A stretch of 64,000 nt of DNA from Lachnospiraceae bacterium UBA3273 (GTDB lineage Bacteria > Bacillota > Clostridia > Lachnospirales > Lachnospiraceae), in the NCBI GenBank assembly GCA_002362385.1, contig DEUB01000029.1, positions 1 through 64,000 of the forward strand, given 5' to 3'. Shown here one piece after another: positions 26,454-35,336 of the stretch; position 1 is the stretch's first letter; every line of letters starts with the position of its first letter. The notes beneath the pieces were generated by a model, which saw nothing but the letters and a program-made list of their open reading frames with translations, searched no databases and had not been told where the DNA came from. The position numbers were made by a program, and so were the translations under genes.

Positions 26454-27443
26454 ATGGATAGACTGGCGCTGGTCGTTCCCTGCTATAATGAGGAAGCGGT
26501 TCTGGAAATTTCCGCAAAGGAATTAAAGCGGGTATTAAGCGACCTGATTTCAAAAAATAAAATTGCGAAAGACAGCTTTGTTTTGTTCGTCAATGACGGA
26601 AGTAAAGACCGGACATGGGAGCTGATCGAAAAGGAATGCGGGGAAAGCCCTATGATCTGCGGTCTTAAGCTGGCGGGCAACGTGGGACATCAGTTTGCTC
26701 TTACGGCCGGACTTTTGGCAGCAAAGGATATGAGCGATGTTACCATCTCCATTGACGCCGATCTCCAGGATGATACGGCTGTGATCGAAGAGATGATAGA
26801 TAAATTTCATGAGGGAAAGGATATTGTTTACGGCGTGCGCAACGACAGAAAGCACGATTCTTTGTTTAAACGCACCACTGCCCAGGGATTTTATAAGGTC
26901 ATGGCGGCCATGGGTGTCAAGACGGTTTACAACCATGCCGATTTCAGGCTTATGAGCAAACGGGCGGTGGAACAGTTTTCCAAGTATGAGGAGACCAATC
27001 TTTTCCTGCGGGGAATGATGCCTCTGATCGGTTATGAGACGGATAACGTCTACTATGAGCGGAAGGAACGGGTTGCGGGAGAGAGCAAATATCCCCTAAA
27101 GAAGATGCTGGCTCTTGCATGGAACGGCATTACCTCTTTTTCCGTCAAGCCCATCAGCCTGATCACGGCGTTAGGGTTTGTCATTATGATCCTCAGCATA
27201 TGCGCTGCAATTTATGCTTTTGCATCTTATTTCCTGGGAACGGTGGAGCCGGGCTGGACATCCCTGATCTTATCTATCTGGTTTTTGGGGGGCCTGCAGT
27301 TAATTGCCATCGGCCTGATTGGACAGTATATCGGAAAGATCTATATAGAGGTAAAACACCGGCCCAGATACAATGTGGAAAAGCTGTTGACCCATGATGA
27401 AAAACAGCCGGACCATGACGGGGAACAATCGGAAAATCAGTAA
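26454..27443 (+). CDS. Family 2 glycosyltransferase with two C-terminal membrane helices (GtrB/DPM-like)
   Basis: 329 aa. GT-A catalytic domain first: VVPCYNEEAVLE at the N-terminus, SIDADLQDD (DxD-type metal site) near residue 100, and YERKERVAGESKYP near 205. Two membrane helices follow (~232-255 and ~267-290), then a charged His/Asp/Glu tail. This layout is that of GtrB/YkcC/ArnC-type enzymes that load a sugar onto undecaprenyl phosphate on the cytoplasmic face. The 83-bp gap before it is G+C-rich with no clear terminator. The acceptor and sugar cannot be deduced. A 58-aa protein gene follows after 19 bp. Confidence 0.9.
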   Translation: MDRLALVVPCYNEEAVLEISAKELKRVLSDLISKNKIAKDSFVLFVNDGSKDRTWELIEKECGESPMICGLKLAGNVGHQFALTAGLLAAKDMSDVTISIDADLQDDTAVIEEMIDKFHEGKDIVYGVRNDRKHDSLFKRTTAQGFYKVMAAMGVKTVYNHADFRLMSKRAVEQFSKYEETNLFLRGMMPLIGYETDNVYYERKERVAGESKYPLKKMLALAWNGITSFSVKPISLITALGFVIMILSICAAIYAFASYFLGTVEPGWTSLILSIWFLGGLQLIAIGLIGQYIGKIYIEVKHRPRYNVEKLLTHDEKQPDHDGEQSENQ

Positions 27444-27462
27444 ATACAAGGAGGACGAAAGG

Positions 27463-27639
27463 ATGGATATGAGAAATATGTCGGCAGAAGAACCGGAAAA
27501 AAAGACCAATTTTATTCCCAATCCCTTACCGGTGCCCAAAAGGCATGCAAAACGGGAAATGGGCTATGACCATGATGTGTCTCCGGATAAGATGCACTAT
27601 GATGTGGATATCCATCCGGGAGACGACTTTGATATATAA
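27463..27639 (+). CDS. Small charged protein of unknown function (58 aa)
   Basis: Begins MDMRNMSAEEPEKK at ATG 27463, with a strong AAGGAGG site 8 nt upstream. No hydrophobic segment. The C-terminal half is rich in His, Asp and Tyr (YDHDVSPDKMHYDVDIHPGDD), which could bind metal, but that is speculation. It follows the glycosyltransferase by 19 bp and is closed by a hairpin at 27655-27694. An upstream in-frame ATG (27394) lies inside the glycosyltransferase gene and is less likely. Confidence 0.65.
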   Translation: MDMRNMSAEEPEKKTNFIPNPLPVPKRHAKREMGYDHDVSPDKMHYDVDIHPGDDFDI

Positions 27640-27654
27640 TAAAGAATGAGAAGC

Positions 27655-27694
27655 AGGACGGCAGGTTATTGATGCATATCAATCCGGCCGTCCT
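27655..27694 (+). terminator. Two-tier hairpin after the 58-aa gene, likely terminator
   Basis: AGGACGGC (27655-27662) pairs with GCCGTCCT (27687-27694); inside, ATTGAT/ATCAAT form a second perfect stem around GCAT. The downstream region is T-rich (ATTTCTTTGTTTCCCTTTTTTT) but interrupted, so termination efficiency is uncertain. Confidence 0.65.
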
Positions 27695-27733
27695 CAATTA
27701 TTTCTTTGTTTCCCTTTTTTTTAAACATCATAA

Positions 27734-27761
27734 TTAACAAAAATACTGCGCATACTATAAA
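27734..27761 (+). promoter_or_regulatory. Candidate promoter of tepA
   Basis: TTAACA at 27734-27739, 16 nt, TATAAA at 27756-27761, in an A+T-rich stretch after the hairpin and ~40 nt before the tepA start. Each hexamer matches 5 of 6 bases, but A+T-rich DNA yields chance matches. Confidence 0.4.
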
Positions 27762-27799
27762 GAAATTTCTAAATGCAGGCATTGAAAGGAGCTTTTGGT

Positions 27800-28498
27800 A
27801 TGGGAGAGAAGACATCACAGGAAGAGCTGGAAAAGGAACGGGATGCGGAAACAAAGATCGAGAAGACGGGGCAGGCGGATTTAAATGAAAATGAGCAGCA
27901 GCATAAGATCCACATGATCTCCATTATCGGGGAAGTGGAAGGCCATGATATATTAGGGAGCGGCACCAAGGCCACAAAATATGAACATATTCTGCCGGAA
28001 CTTGCCAGAATTGAAGACAATAAGGAGGTGGACGGGCTTTTGATCCTGTTGAATACCATGGGCGGAGACGTGGAGGCAGGGCTTGCCATAGCCGAGATGA
28101 TCTCCTCTTTGAGCAAGCCCACGGTTTCCCTTGTTTTGGGCGGCAGCCATTCCATCGGGGTCCCCATAGCGGTAAGTACGGATTATTCCTTTATCGTGCC
28201 GACAGGGACCATGGTCATCCATCCGGTCAGGCTTAACGGCATGGTCATCGGAGTTGCCCAGACCTTTGACTATTTTAAGCAGATCCAGGACAGGATCAGC
28301 CATTTTGTGACAGGGCACTGCAATATTAATGAAAAACGTTTTTTAGAGCTGATGATGGAGACAAAGGTGCTGACAAAGGATGTGGGGAGCATCCTTGTGG
28401 GAAAGGAAGCGGTCAGGGAAGGGATCATAGACCAGGTGGGCGGAATCAGGGATGCTCTGAAGAAACTCCATAAACTTATTGAGAAAAAGGGGAAATAA
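27800..28498 (+). CDS. tepA: ClpP-class serine peptidase TepA/YmfB-like
   Basis: 232-aa ClpP-fold peptidase. The nucleophile is Ser118 in LGGSHSIGVP and the catalytic His is His141 in MVIHPVRLNG; LLNTMGGDVEAGLAIAEMI is the conserved substrate-groove block. There is a ~35-residue charged N-terminal extension. In Bacillus the tepA (ymfB) gene also lies directly before spoIIIE, and the same order is seen here with ftsK/spoIIIE 56 bp downstream. It is not a canonical Clp-chaperone-bound ClpP. Its physiological role is poorly defined; TepA was described as translocation-enhancing. The start is ATG 27800, with AAAGGAG 8 nt upstream; the earlier ATG 27773 precedes that site. Confidence 0.9.
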   Translation: MGEKTSQEELEKERDAETKIEKTGQADLNENEQQHKIHMISIIGEVEGHDILGSGTKATKYEHILPELARIEDNKEVDGLLILLNTMGGDVEAGLAIAEMISSLSKPTVSLVLGGSHSIGVPIAVSTDYSFIVPTGTMVIHPVRLNGMVIGVAQTFDYFKQIQDRISHFVTGHCNINEKRFLELMMETKVLTKDVGSILVGKEAVREGIIDQVGGIRDALKKLHKLIEKKGK

Positions 28499-28507
28499 TG
28501 ATATACT
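28479..28507 (+). promoter_or_regulatory. Promoter of ftsK/spoIIIE inside the 3' end of tepA
   Basis: TTGAGA at 28479-28484, 17 nt, TATACT at 28502-28507. The -35 lies in the last codons of tepA. Each hexamer matches 5 of 6 bases and the distance to ATG 28554 is normal. Confidence 0.6.
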
Positions 28508-28553
28508 ATTATCGGTGTGCCTTGAGGGAAGGCTAAGATACGGAGGTTTTAGT

Positions 28554-31157
28554 ATGGCTCAGACAAGAGGTCGCAAGACTTCTTCTAAGAGAAAAACGAA
28601 TAGCAGGAGGAAGTCGGGAAGCAGGACGCCCGACCGGTATGAGAACACGGTTATTGACGAGGTCCTCTTTCTGATCTCGTTGGCGGTTACCATACTGCTC
28701 TTTTTATGCAATTTCCATCTGATCGGTAAGGTGGGGGATAATTTAAGCAAGGTCATGTTCGGGCTTTTTGGCTATATGGCATATGTGGCGCCTTTATTAT
28801 TGTTTTTTGCGGTCTATTTTGGGATTTCCAATCTGGGCAACCATGTGGCGTCCATTAAACTGGTATCGGGCATCATCTTTTTTTCCATGTGCTGCGTCCT
28901 GTTTACCCTGACGGGAGGCATAGACAATATCGGAAGCAGTATAAAGAACTATTACGGATTTTCGGCAGAAGCCCATAAGGGCGGCGGCGTTTTAGGGGGC
29001 TTTCTCGGAAAAGGGATGCATGGGCTTTTAGGACTTGCAGGTACGATCATCATAATGATCGTTTTAATGCTGGTATGTCTTGTCCTGATGACGGAGCGTT
29101 CATTTTTGGCAGGGATCAAGAGAGGCGGAAAAGCGGTGCTTAACGATGTGGACCGCAGGAAGGAACTCGCCAGGGAACGCATGGAGATGCAGGCGGTAAA
29201 GAGAGAAGAACGGGAGAGCATCAGGAATACAAAGAAGAAAGAGGCGGAGGAAAGCAGACTCCGTATGAATAAAAAGGCGTCGGGAGTCGCTTCCGTCTCC
29301 CAGCTGACTTTAAAGGAAGAGGAAAAACCGGTAAAAGCGCCCGGTCCCGTCGCTTCCGTGATGAAGGACGAGGAAGGGGAAAAGCTGGCGTTAGAGGCTT
29401 TATCCAAGATCCGCATCAGGGGAATCGACGATGCAAAACAGACGCAGAATGCGGGAGAGCGTGTTTTCGGACAGGAAATCGGACAGGAACCCATAACCTT
29501 AGGGAAAAAGAATACCGGCAGAAATGAAGACGTACAGACTGCCATGGCAAAAGAGGCCGAACCGGTGCAGGAGACAAGGACACAGACGGCCGTTAGGACC
29601 CCTGCGGTAAAGGATAATAAGACCGAAACATCCGGTAAAGATCTGGATATTTCTGATGATATTAAAGCGGCGGCAAAGCCTAAAAAAGCCTATAAGCTGC
29701 CACCTCTTAACCTGTTAAAGAAGGGAAGCAGTAAAACAGGCGGGGATAGCGGGCAGAAGCTCAGGGAGACCGCCCTCAGGCTGCAGCAGACCTTACATAC
29801 ATTCGGCGTCAATGTTACAGTGACAGATATCAGCCAGGGACCGGCGGTTACCAGATACGAGCTTCAGCCCGAGGTCGGGGTAAAGGTAAGCAAGATCGTA
29901 AATCTGGCGGATGATATCAAATTAAATCTGGCTGCCACAGACATCCGGATCGAAGCGCCCATTCCGGGAAAAGCGGCTGTGGGCATCGAAGTGCCCAACA
30001 GTGAAAACAGTGCCGTTGCATTAAGGGACCTGCTGGAATCTCCGGAATTCCAGAATTTTGATTCCAAACTGGCCTTTGCGGTAGGAAAGGACATCGGAGG
30101 AAAGACCGTGGTCACGGATATTGCCAAGATGCCCCATATGCTCATTGCCGGTTCTACCGGTTCCGGTAAGAGCGTCTGTATCAATACGATCATCATGAGC
30201 CTTTTGTATAAAGCGAATCCTGATGAAGTGAAGCTGATCATGGTGGATCCCAAGGTGGTGGAATTAAGCGTTTATAACGGCATTCCCCATTTGATGATCC
30301 CTGTCGTCACGGATCCCAAAAAGGCGGCGGCGGCCCTGCACTGGGGCGTTGCGGAAATGACTGAGCGTTATAAAAAATTTGCTGATTTCAATGTCAGGGA
30401 TTTAAAGGGGTATAATAAAAAGGTTTCCGAGATGAGGGAGAATAACGGACAGCCTATACCGGAGAAAATGCCGCAGATCGTCATTATTGTAGACGAGCTG
30501 GCGGATCTGATGATGGTTGCGCCGGGCGAGGTGGAAGAATCCATCTGCCGTCTGGCACAGCTGGCAAGGGCGGCGGGCATCCATCTGGTCATTGCTACCC
30601 AGCGGCCCTCCGTGGATGTCATTACCGGGCTGATCAAGGCAAATATGCCAAGCCGTATTGCCTTTGCCGTATCATCCGGTGTGGATTCCCGTACGATCCT
30701 AGACATGAACGGTGCGGAGAAGCTTTTGGGAAAAGGAGATATGCTCTTTTATCCTCAGGGAATGTCAAAGCCGTCCAGAGTGCAGGGGGCTTTTGTGTCC
30801 GACAAGGAAGTATCGGAGGTTGTGGAATTTATCAAGGCCCAGTGCGTTGACAGCGGCGCCCCTTCCGATCTGGAGGAAAAGATCGCAGCCATGAGTGCGG
30901 CGGGAAACGGAAGCGGTTTTACCAACGATGCTTCTGAAAGGGATTCTTATTTTGTGGATGCAGGGAAATTTATCATAGAAAAAGAAAAGGCGTCTATCGG
31001 CATGCTGCAGAGAGTGTTCAAGATCGGCTTCAACAGAGCGGCAAGGATCATGGACCAGCTGGAGGAGGCCGGCGTGGTGGGACCCGAAGAAGGCACAAAG
31101 CCCCGCAGGGTGCTCATGACGGAAGAACAGTTTGAGCAGCTTTTGGAAGAATTGTAA
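28554..31157 (+). CDS. ftsK: DNA translocase FtsK/SpoIIIE
   Basis: 867-aa membrane-anchored ATPase that pumps chromosomal DNA through the division or sporulation septum. Basic N-terminus, four membrane helices (~45-185), a charged low-complexity linker (~195-390), the alpha/beta motor with Walker A GSTGSGKS at 533-540, IVIIVDELADLMM (Walker B) and VIATQRPSVDVITGLIKANMP, and a C-terminal gamma winged-helix domain (~795-867, YFVDAGKFIIEKEKASIGMLQRVFKIGFNRAA) that recognises orienting DNA repeats. The start is ATG 28554 with GGAGG 7 nt upstream; the earlier in-frame ATG 28479 lies in tepA with no site. Given the sporulation genes elsewhere in the window, a SpoIIIE-like role is plausible. Confidence 0.95.
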   Translation: MAQTRGRKTSSKRKTNSRRKSGSRTPDRYENTVIDEVLFLISLAVTILLFLCNFHLIGKVGDNLSKVMFGLFGYMAYVAPLLLFFAVYFGISNLGNHVASIKLVSGIIFFSMCCVLFTLTGGIDNIGSSIKNYYGFSAEAHKGGGVLGGFLGKGMHGLLGLAGTIIIMIVLMLVCLVLMTERSFLAGIKRGGKAVLNDVDRRKELARERMEMQAVKREERESIRNTKKKEAEESRLRMNKKASGVASVSQLTLKEEEKPVKAPGPVASVMKDEEGEKLALEALSKIRIRGIDDAKQTQNAGERVFGQEIGQEPITLGKKNTGRNEDVQTAMAKEAEPVQETRTQTAVRTPAVKDNKTETSGKDLDISDDIKAAAKPKKAYKLPPLNLLKKGSSKTGGDSGQKLRETALRLQQTLHTFGVNVTVTDISQGPAVTRYELQPEVGVKVSKIVNLADDIKLNLAATDIRIEAPIPGKAAVGIEVPNSENSAVALRDLLESPEFQNFDSKLAFAVGKDIGGKTVVTDIAKMPHMLIAGSTGSGKSVCINTIIMSLLYKANPDEVKLIMVDPKVVELSVYNGIPHLMIPVVTDPKKAAAALHWGVAEMTERYKKFADFNVRDLKGYNKKVSEMRENNGQPIPEKMPQIVIIVDELADLMMVAPGEVEESICRLAQLARAAGIHLVIATQRPSVDVITGLIKANMPSRIAFAVSSGVDSRTILDMNGAEKLLGKGDMLFYPQGMSKPSRVQGAFVSDKEVSEVVEFIKAQCVDSGAPSDLEEKIAAMSAAGNGSGFTNDASERDSYFVDAGKFIIEKEKASIGMLQRVFKIGFNRAARIMDQLEEAGVVGPEEGTKPRRVLMTEEQFEQLLEEL

Positions 31158-31214
31158 AACAGTTTAAGCGGATGCTTACACAATGTAAAAAAGCTGGCGC
31201 AGGAGGAGAAAGCC

Positions 31215-32885
31215 ATGAAAACAGATATTGAAATTGCCCAGGAGGCGGTTATGGAGCCCATTGCCAATGTGGCAGAGAGGCTTGGAATGACTGTCGATGA
31301 TCTGGAATTATACGGTAAATATAAAGCGAAGATTTCCGACGCTTATTTAAGATCCATCCATGACAATCCCATGGGAAAACTGATACTGGTAACGGCGATC
31401 AATCCTACGCCTGCGGGAGAAGGAAAGACCACGGTCAGCACCGGTTTGGGGCAGGCTTTCGGAAAGCTGGGCAAAAAAGCGGTACTGGCTTTAAGAGAAC
31501 CGTCTTTAGGACCCTGCTTTGGCATAAAGGGAGGAGCTGCCGGGGGCGGCTATGCCCAGGTGGTTCCCATGGAAGATTTAAATCTTCATTTTACGGGGGA
31601 TTTCCATGCCATTACTTCGGCCAATAACCTTCTTGCCGCACTATTGGATAACCATATCCAGCAGGGCAATGAGCTTCATATCGACACCAGGCAGATCGTA
31701 TGGAAACGATGCCTGGATATGAATGATCGGGTCTTAAGGAATATTGTGGTCGGCCTCGGAAATAAGAGCGACGGTGTGGTAAGGGAGGACCATTTTGTCA
31801 TAACCGTGGCGTCGGAGATCATGGCGGTCTTATGTCTGTCCGAGGATATGGAAGATCTGAAAAAAAGGCTTGCCCGCATTATTGTGGCATATGACAGGTC
31901 AGGAAAACCCGTAACGGCGGAGGACTTAAATGCCGTTGGAGCCATGGCCGCTCTGTTAAAGGACGCCATGCTGCCCAATATGGTCCAGACCCTGGAACAT
32001 ACCCCCGTTTTGGTCCATGGAGGACCCTTCGCCAATATTGCCCACGGCTGTAACAGCGTACGGGCTACAAAGGCCGCTTTGAAAATGGCGGATTACTGCA
32101 TTACGGAGGCAGGCTTCGGCGCAGATTTAGGGGCGGAAAAATTCTTTGACATCAAGTGCAGGCTTTCAGGATTAAAGCCAGATGCGGTCGTACTCGTGGC
32201 CACCGTCCGCGCATTGAAATATAACGGCAAAGTGGCGAAGGCGGACTTGAACGAACCGAACATGGAGGCTCTCAAAAAAGGAATCGCCAATCTGGAAAAG
32301 CATATCGAGAATCTGCAAAAATACGGGGTTCCCGTTGTGGTTACCTTAAATTCCTTTCTTACGGATACAGAGGAAGAGATCGGCTATATAGAAGATTTCT
32401 GCCATGAAAGGGATTGCGAGTTTGCCTTGTGCCGGGTATGGGAAAAGGGCGGCGAAGGCGGCATCGGCCTTGCAAAAAAGGTATTGGAGACTCTTGAAAC
32501 AAAGAAAAGCGCATTTGCCCCTCTCTATGAGGATGCGCTTCCTTTAAAGGAAAAGATCGAAACCGTGGCGAAGGAGATCTACGGAGCGAAGGGCGTTAAT
32601 TTTGCGCCGGCCGCATTAAAACAGCTTCAAAAGCTGACGGAGCTGGGATTTTCGGAACTTCCCGTATGTATGGCAAAAACCCAGTATTCCCTGTCGGACG
32701 ATCCGGCTTTATTGGGAAGGCCCAAAGACTTTGAGATCAATGTGAGAGAGGTCTATGTATCGGCGGGCGCAGGCTTTGTTGTGGTATTGACGGGGGCTGT
32801 TATGACGATGCCCGGACTTCCCAAAAATCCTGCGGCATTTTCCATTGATGTCAATGAAAAGGGAAAGATCACGGGATTGTTCTGA
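31215..32885 (+). CDS. fhs: Formate-tetrahydrofolate ligase
   Basis: 556-aa ATP-dependent synthesis of 10-formyl-THF from formate. The ATP loop is TPAGEGKTTVSTGLGQA; LREPSLGPCFGIKGGAAGGGYAQV and MEDLNLHFTGDFHAI are family signatures. AGGAGGAG before ATG 31215 is a strong ribosome site. Together with folD 34 bp downstream it forms the methyl-branch C1 module (formate to methenyl- and methylene-THF), used in purine/Met synthesis or in acetogenesis. No methylene-THF reductase or CODH/ACS gene is present here, so acetogenesis cannot be claimed. Confidence 0.97.
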   Translation: MKTDIEIAQEAVMEPIANVAERLGMTVDDLELYGKYKAKISDAYLRSIHDNPMGKLILVTAINPTPAGEGKTTVSTGLGQAFGKLGKKAVLALREPSLGPCFGIKGGAAGGGYAQVVPMEDLNLHFTGDFHAITSANNLLAALLDNHIQQGNELHIDTRQIVWKRCLDMNDRVLRNIVVGLGNKSDGVVREDHFVITVASEIMAVLCLSEDMEDLKKRLARIIVAYDRSGKPVTAEDLNAVGAMAALLKDAMLPNMVQTLEHTPVLVHGGPFANIAHGCNSVRATKAALKMADYCITEAGFGADLGAEKFFDIKCRLSGLKPDAVVLVATVRALKYNGKVAKADLNEPNMEALKKGIANLEKHIENLQKYGVPVVVTLNSFLTDTEEEIGYIEDFCHERDCEFALCRVWEKGGEGGIGLAKKVLETLETKKSAFAPLYEDALPLKEKIETVAKEIYGAKGVNFAPAALKQLQKLTELGFSELPVCMAKTQYSLSDDPALLGRPKDFEINVREVYVSAGAGFVVVLTGAVMTMPGLPKNPAAFSIDVNEKGKITGLF

Positions 32886-32919
32886 TTACATGATAATTTA
32901 GTAAAGCGAGGATAAATAT

Positions 32920-33762
32920 ATGGCACAGATAATAGACGGTAAAATGATTTCAACCATGATAAAGGATGAATGCAGAAATAAGGCTGAAGCCTTAAAGGAG
33001 CAGGGAAGGGAGGTCTGCCTGGCGGTCATACAGGTGGGATGTGATCCTGCAAGCAGCGTATATGTCAATAACAAGAAAAAGGCATGTGCATATATCGGAA
33101 TCAATTCCTTATCCTATGAGCTTAAAGAGGAGACCACCCAGGAAGAGCTGATGAAGCTCATAAACGAACTGAATGGGAGAAAGGATGTAAACGGCATTCT
33201 GGTGCAGCTTCCGCTTCCCGGGCACATTGATGAAAATGCCATTATCAAGGCTATCGATCCCAAAAAGGATGTGGACGGCTTCCATCCCCAGAGCGTAGGG
33301 GCGCTGTGTATCGGACAGCCGGGCTTTGTTTCCTGCACCCCTGCGGGGATCATAGAACTGTTAAAGCGTTCGGGAGTAACGATCTGCGGAAAACGCTGCG
33401 TGATCATCGGCAGGAGCAATATTGTAGGAAAGCCAATGGCACTTTTGATGCTGCGGGAAAATGCCACCGTGACCGTTGCCCATTCCAGGACCGAAAATTT
33501 AAGGGAAGTGTGCAGGCAGGCGGATATTCTTATCGTAGCCATGGGAAAACCCAGATATATTGATGCTTCCTATGTAAAAGAAGGAGCGGTGGTCATCGAC
33601 GTGGGAATCCATAGAAATGAGGATAATAAATTGTGCGGAGACGTGGATTTCGAGTCCGTATCCCCTGTGGCATCTGCCATTACCCCTGTTCCGGGCGGCG
33701 TTGGTCCCATGACCATTGCCATGCTGATGAAAAACTGCGTTGAGAGTATAGAACTTCAATAA
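32920..33762 (+). CDS. folD: Bifunctional methylenetetrahydrofolate dehydrogenase/methenyl-THF cyclohydrolase
   Basis: 280 aa. Converts 5,10-methylene-THF to 10-formyl-THF with NADP+. Signatures: SSVYVNNKKKAC with the catalytic Tyr-Lys pair, QLPLPGHIDE, DVDGFHPQSVGAL, the Rossmann block GRSNIVGKPMALLML, and PVPGGVGPMTIAML at the C-terminus. Length is typical. Start ATG 32920 has GCGAGGA upstream. Co-operonic with fhs; the following zinc-ribbon gene begins 14 bp after the stop. Confidence 0.97.
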   Translation: MAQIIDGKMISTMIKDECRNKAEALKEQGREVCLAVIQVGCDPASSVYVNNKKKACAYIGINSLSYELKEETTQEELMKLINELNGRKDVNGILVQLPLPGHIDENAIIKAIDPKKDVDGFHPQSVGALCIGQPGFVSCTPAGIIELLKRSGVTICGKRCVIIGRSNIVGKPMALLMLRENATVTVAHSRTENLREVCRQADILIVAMGKPRYIDASYVKEGAVVIDVGIHRNEDNKLCGDVDFESVSPVASAITPVPGGVGPMTIAMLMKNCVESIELQ

Positions 33763-33776
33763 TCAGGAGTGAGTTT

Positions 33777-35264
33777 ATGAAATGTCCACATTGTGGCGGG
33801 GACATGCGCCAGGATCAGATCTTTTGCGAAAAATGCGGAAAAGAAAGACTCCTGGTACCGGTATTTGAGCCTGAGATTGAAGAACGGGTGGCAGAATCCA
33901 TGTCAACCATCGTACAGGAATTAGCGCCGGACGAGCATGCAGACGACAAAATAAAGGAAGAACAGAAGGAACAATCGAATACAGATAAAGAGCAGGAAAA
34001 AGATAACGGGAAACAACATAAGGGAATATCTCCGGATGTTCCACGTCACGGCCTCAGTCATCTTGTCTTTTTTGTGCTGGGGATCATCCTTTTGATCGGC
34101 GTTATTTCCACATTTTCCATCTATTTTTATGTGTATACGGAAAACAGCTATGAATACCAGTACGCAAAAGCGTTGACCGCATTTGAAGAAGGACGGTTTG
34201 AGGATGCCCTGGTTCTTTCGGACAGGTGCCTTGAGTTAGATGAGACTTCCATAGAGGTACGGATGCTGAGGATCCGGATCTATCAGGAACAGGGAGAGAC
34301 GGATAAGGTAATCGAACGATGTCTTTCCGTGCTGAATATGGATCCTGAAAATCAGGAGGTATATGAGATCCTGATTTCCATCTATATAGAAAGAGAGGAA
34401 TATCTGAAATTGAGCCGGCTGCTGTCGGACTGCCCCGTACAGGCCGTTGTGGAAAAATACGGGGATTACAGGGCGGAGCCGCCGGAGTTCAGCGAGGAAG
34501 AAAGGACTTATTATAATCCTCTTTCCCTAAAGCTTTTGGCGGGAGGTACTGGAACGGTTTACTATACCCTTGACGGAAGCGAGCCAAGCAAATACAGTGA
34601 CAGATATACCGCTCCCATAAAGCTGAATTCCGGCATATACCATATTTCCGCAGTATATGTAAACAATTACGGCATCAGCAGCCAGGTTGTTACCAAAACT
34701 TACCGGATCGAAAGCGGCATCGAACTCAAACCGGAAATTTCTGCAGATTCCGGCAGTTATGATATTCCCTGTGTCATAAAGGTTAACGTATCGGATGAAG
34801 GATATATGGTATATTACACTACGGATGGACAGGATCCTACCATGGACAGCAATATTTATTCCGCACCTTTTCCGATGCCCCTGGGACACAGCGAATTCCG
34901 CTTTATGCTGGTTGATGAAGAAGGAAATGAAAGCGATGTGGTAAAAAGGGTCTATGACTGTAATCCGGCGGTCAATTTCACAACGGAGCAGGCATGCATC
35001 ATATTAAAGCAGCATCTGATCGCAAGGGGCGAGATACTGGATCTTGATGGAAAAATGAACGGAACGGAGGATACGAAGCAGTACGTATGCGACAGTGCAA
35101 TGACGGCGGATGACGTGGTATATTACATGATTTATGAATATATCAGGAGCGCTTCCGGCACTATGATACGTTCCGGCAACATTTACGCTTTTTCCGTGAC
35201 AGACGGCAGGATACTTCGTGCATCTGTTTCCAATAACGGATATTTATCCCTTTCGGAATTTTGA
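33777..35264 (+). CDS. Zinc-ribbon/TPR membrane protein with two chitobiase-C-like domains
   Basis: 495 aa, unknown function. A cytoplasmic zinc ribbon (Cys3, Cys6, Cys17, Cys20), a disordered Glu/Gln/Lys linker, one membrane helix (~93-115), then, outside the cell, TPR-like helical repeats (~125-225: YAKALTAFEEGRFEDALVLSDRCLELD) and two CHB_HEX_C-type beta domains with the hallmark YYTLDGSEPS and YYTTDGQDPT plus YSAPF/YTAPI, ending at ~395. The last ~95 residues form a separate alpha/beta domain. The predicted N-in topology puts the metal site inside and carbohydrate-domain-like modules outside, suggesting a sensor or wall-associated scaffold; this is inference. Confidence 0.8.
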   Translation: MKCPHCGGDMRQDQIFCEKCGKERLLVPVFEPEIEERVAESMSTIVQELAPDEHADDKIKEEQKEQSNTDKEQEKDNGKQHKGISPDVPRHGLSHLVFFVLGIILLIGVISTFSIYFYVYTENSYEYQYAKALTAFEEGRFEDALVLSDRCLELDETSIEVRMLRIRIYQEQGETDKVIERCLSVLNMDPENQEVYEILISIYIEREEYLKLSRLLSDCPVQAVVEKYGDYRAEPPEFSEEERTYYNPLSLKLLAGGTGTVYYTLDGSEPSKYSDRYTAPIKLNSGIYHISAVYVNNYGISSQVVTKTYRIESGIELKPEISADSGSYDIPCVIKVNVSDEGYMVYYTTDGQDPTMDSNIYSAPFPMPLGHSEFRFMLVDEEGNESDVVKRVYDCNPAVNFTTEQACIILKQHLIARGEILDLDGKMNGTEDTKQYVCDSAMTADDVVYYMIYEYIRSASGTMIRSGNIYAFSVTDGRILRASVSNNGYLSLSEF

Positions 35265-35273
35265 GCGAATGAA

Positions 35274-35302
35274 TTGACGTTTATGTGGAAGTGTGAGATT
35301 AT
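35274..35302 (+). promoter_or_regulatory. Candidate promoter of the chemoreceptor gene
   Basis: TTGACG at 35274-35279, 17 nt, GATTAT at 35297-35302. The -35 is 5 of 6; the -10 is 4 of 6. A TATACT at 35311-35316 lacks a matching -35. Confidence 0.45.
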
Positions 35303-35336
35303 TTAAGAAATATACTTAAGAAGGGGAAGTGAAAAT

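Noticed and set aside
28952..29545. 197-aa minus-strand frame within ftsK
   Set aside because: Lies opposite the low-complexity linker; Ser/Leu-rich translation typical of a shadow.
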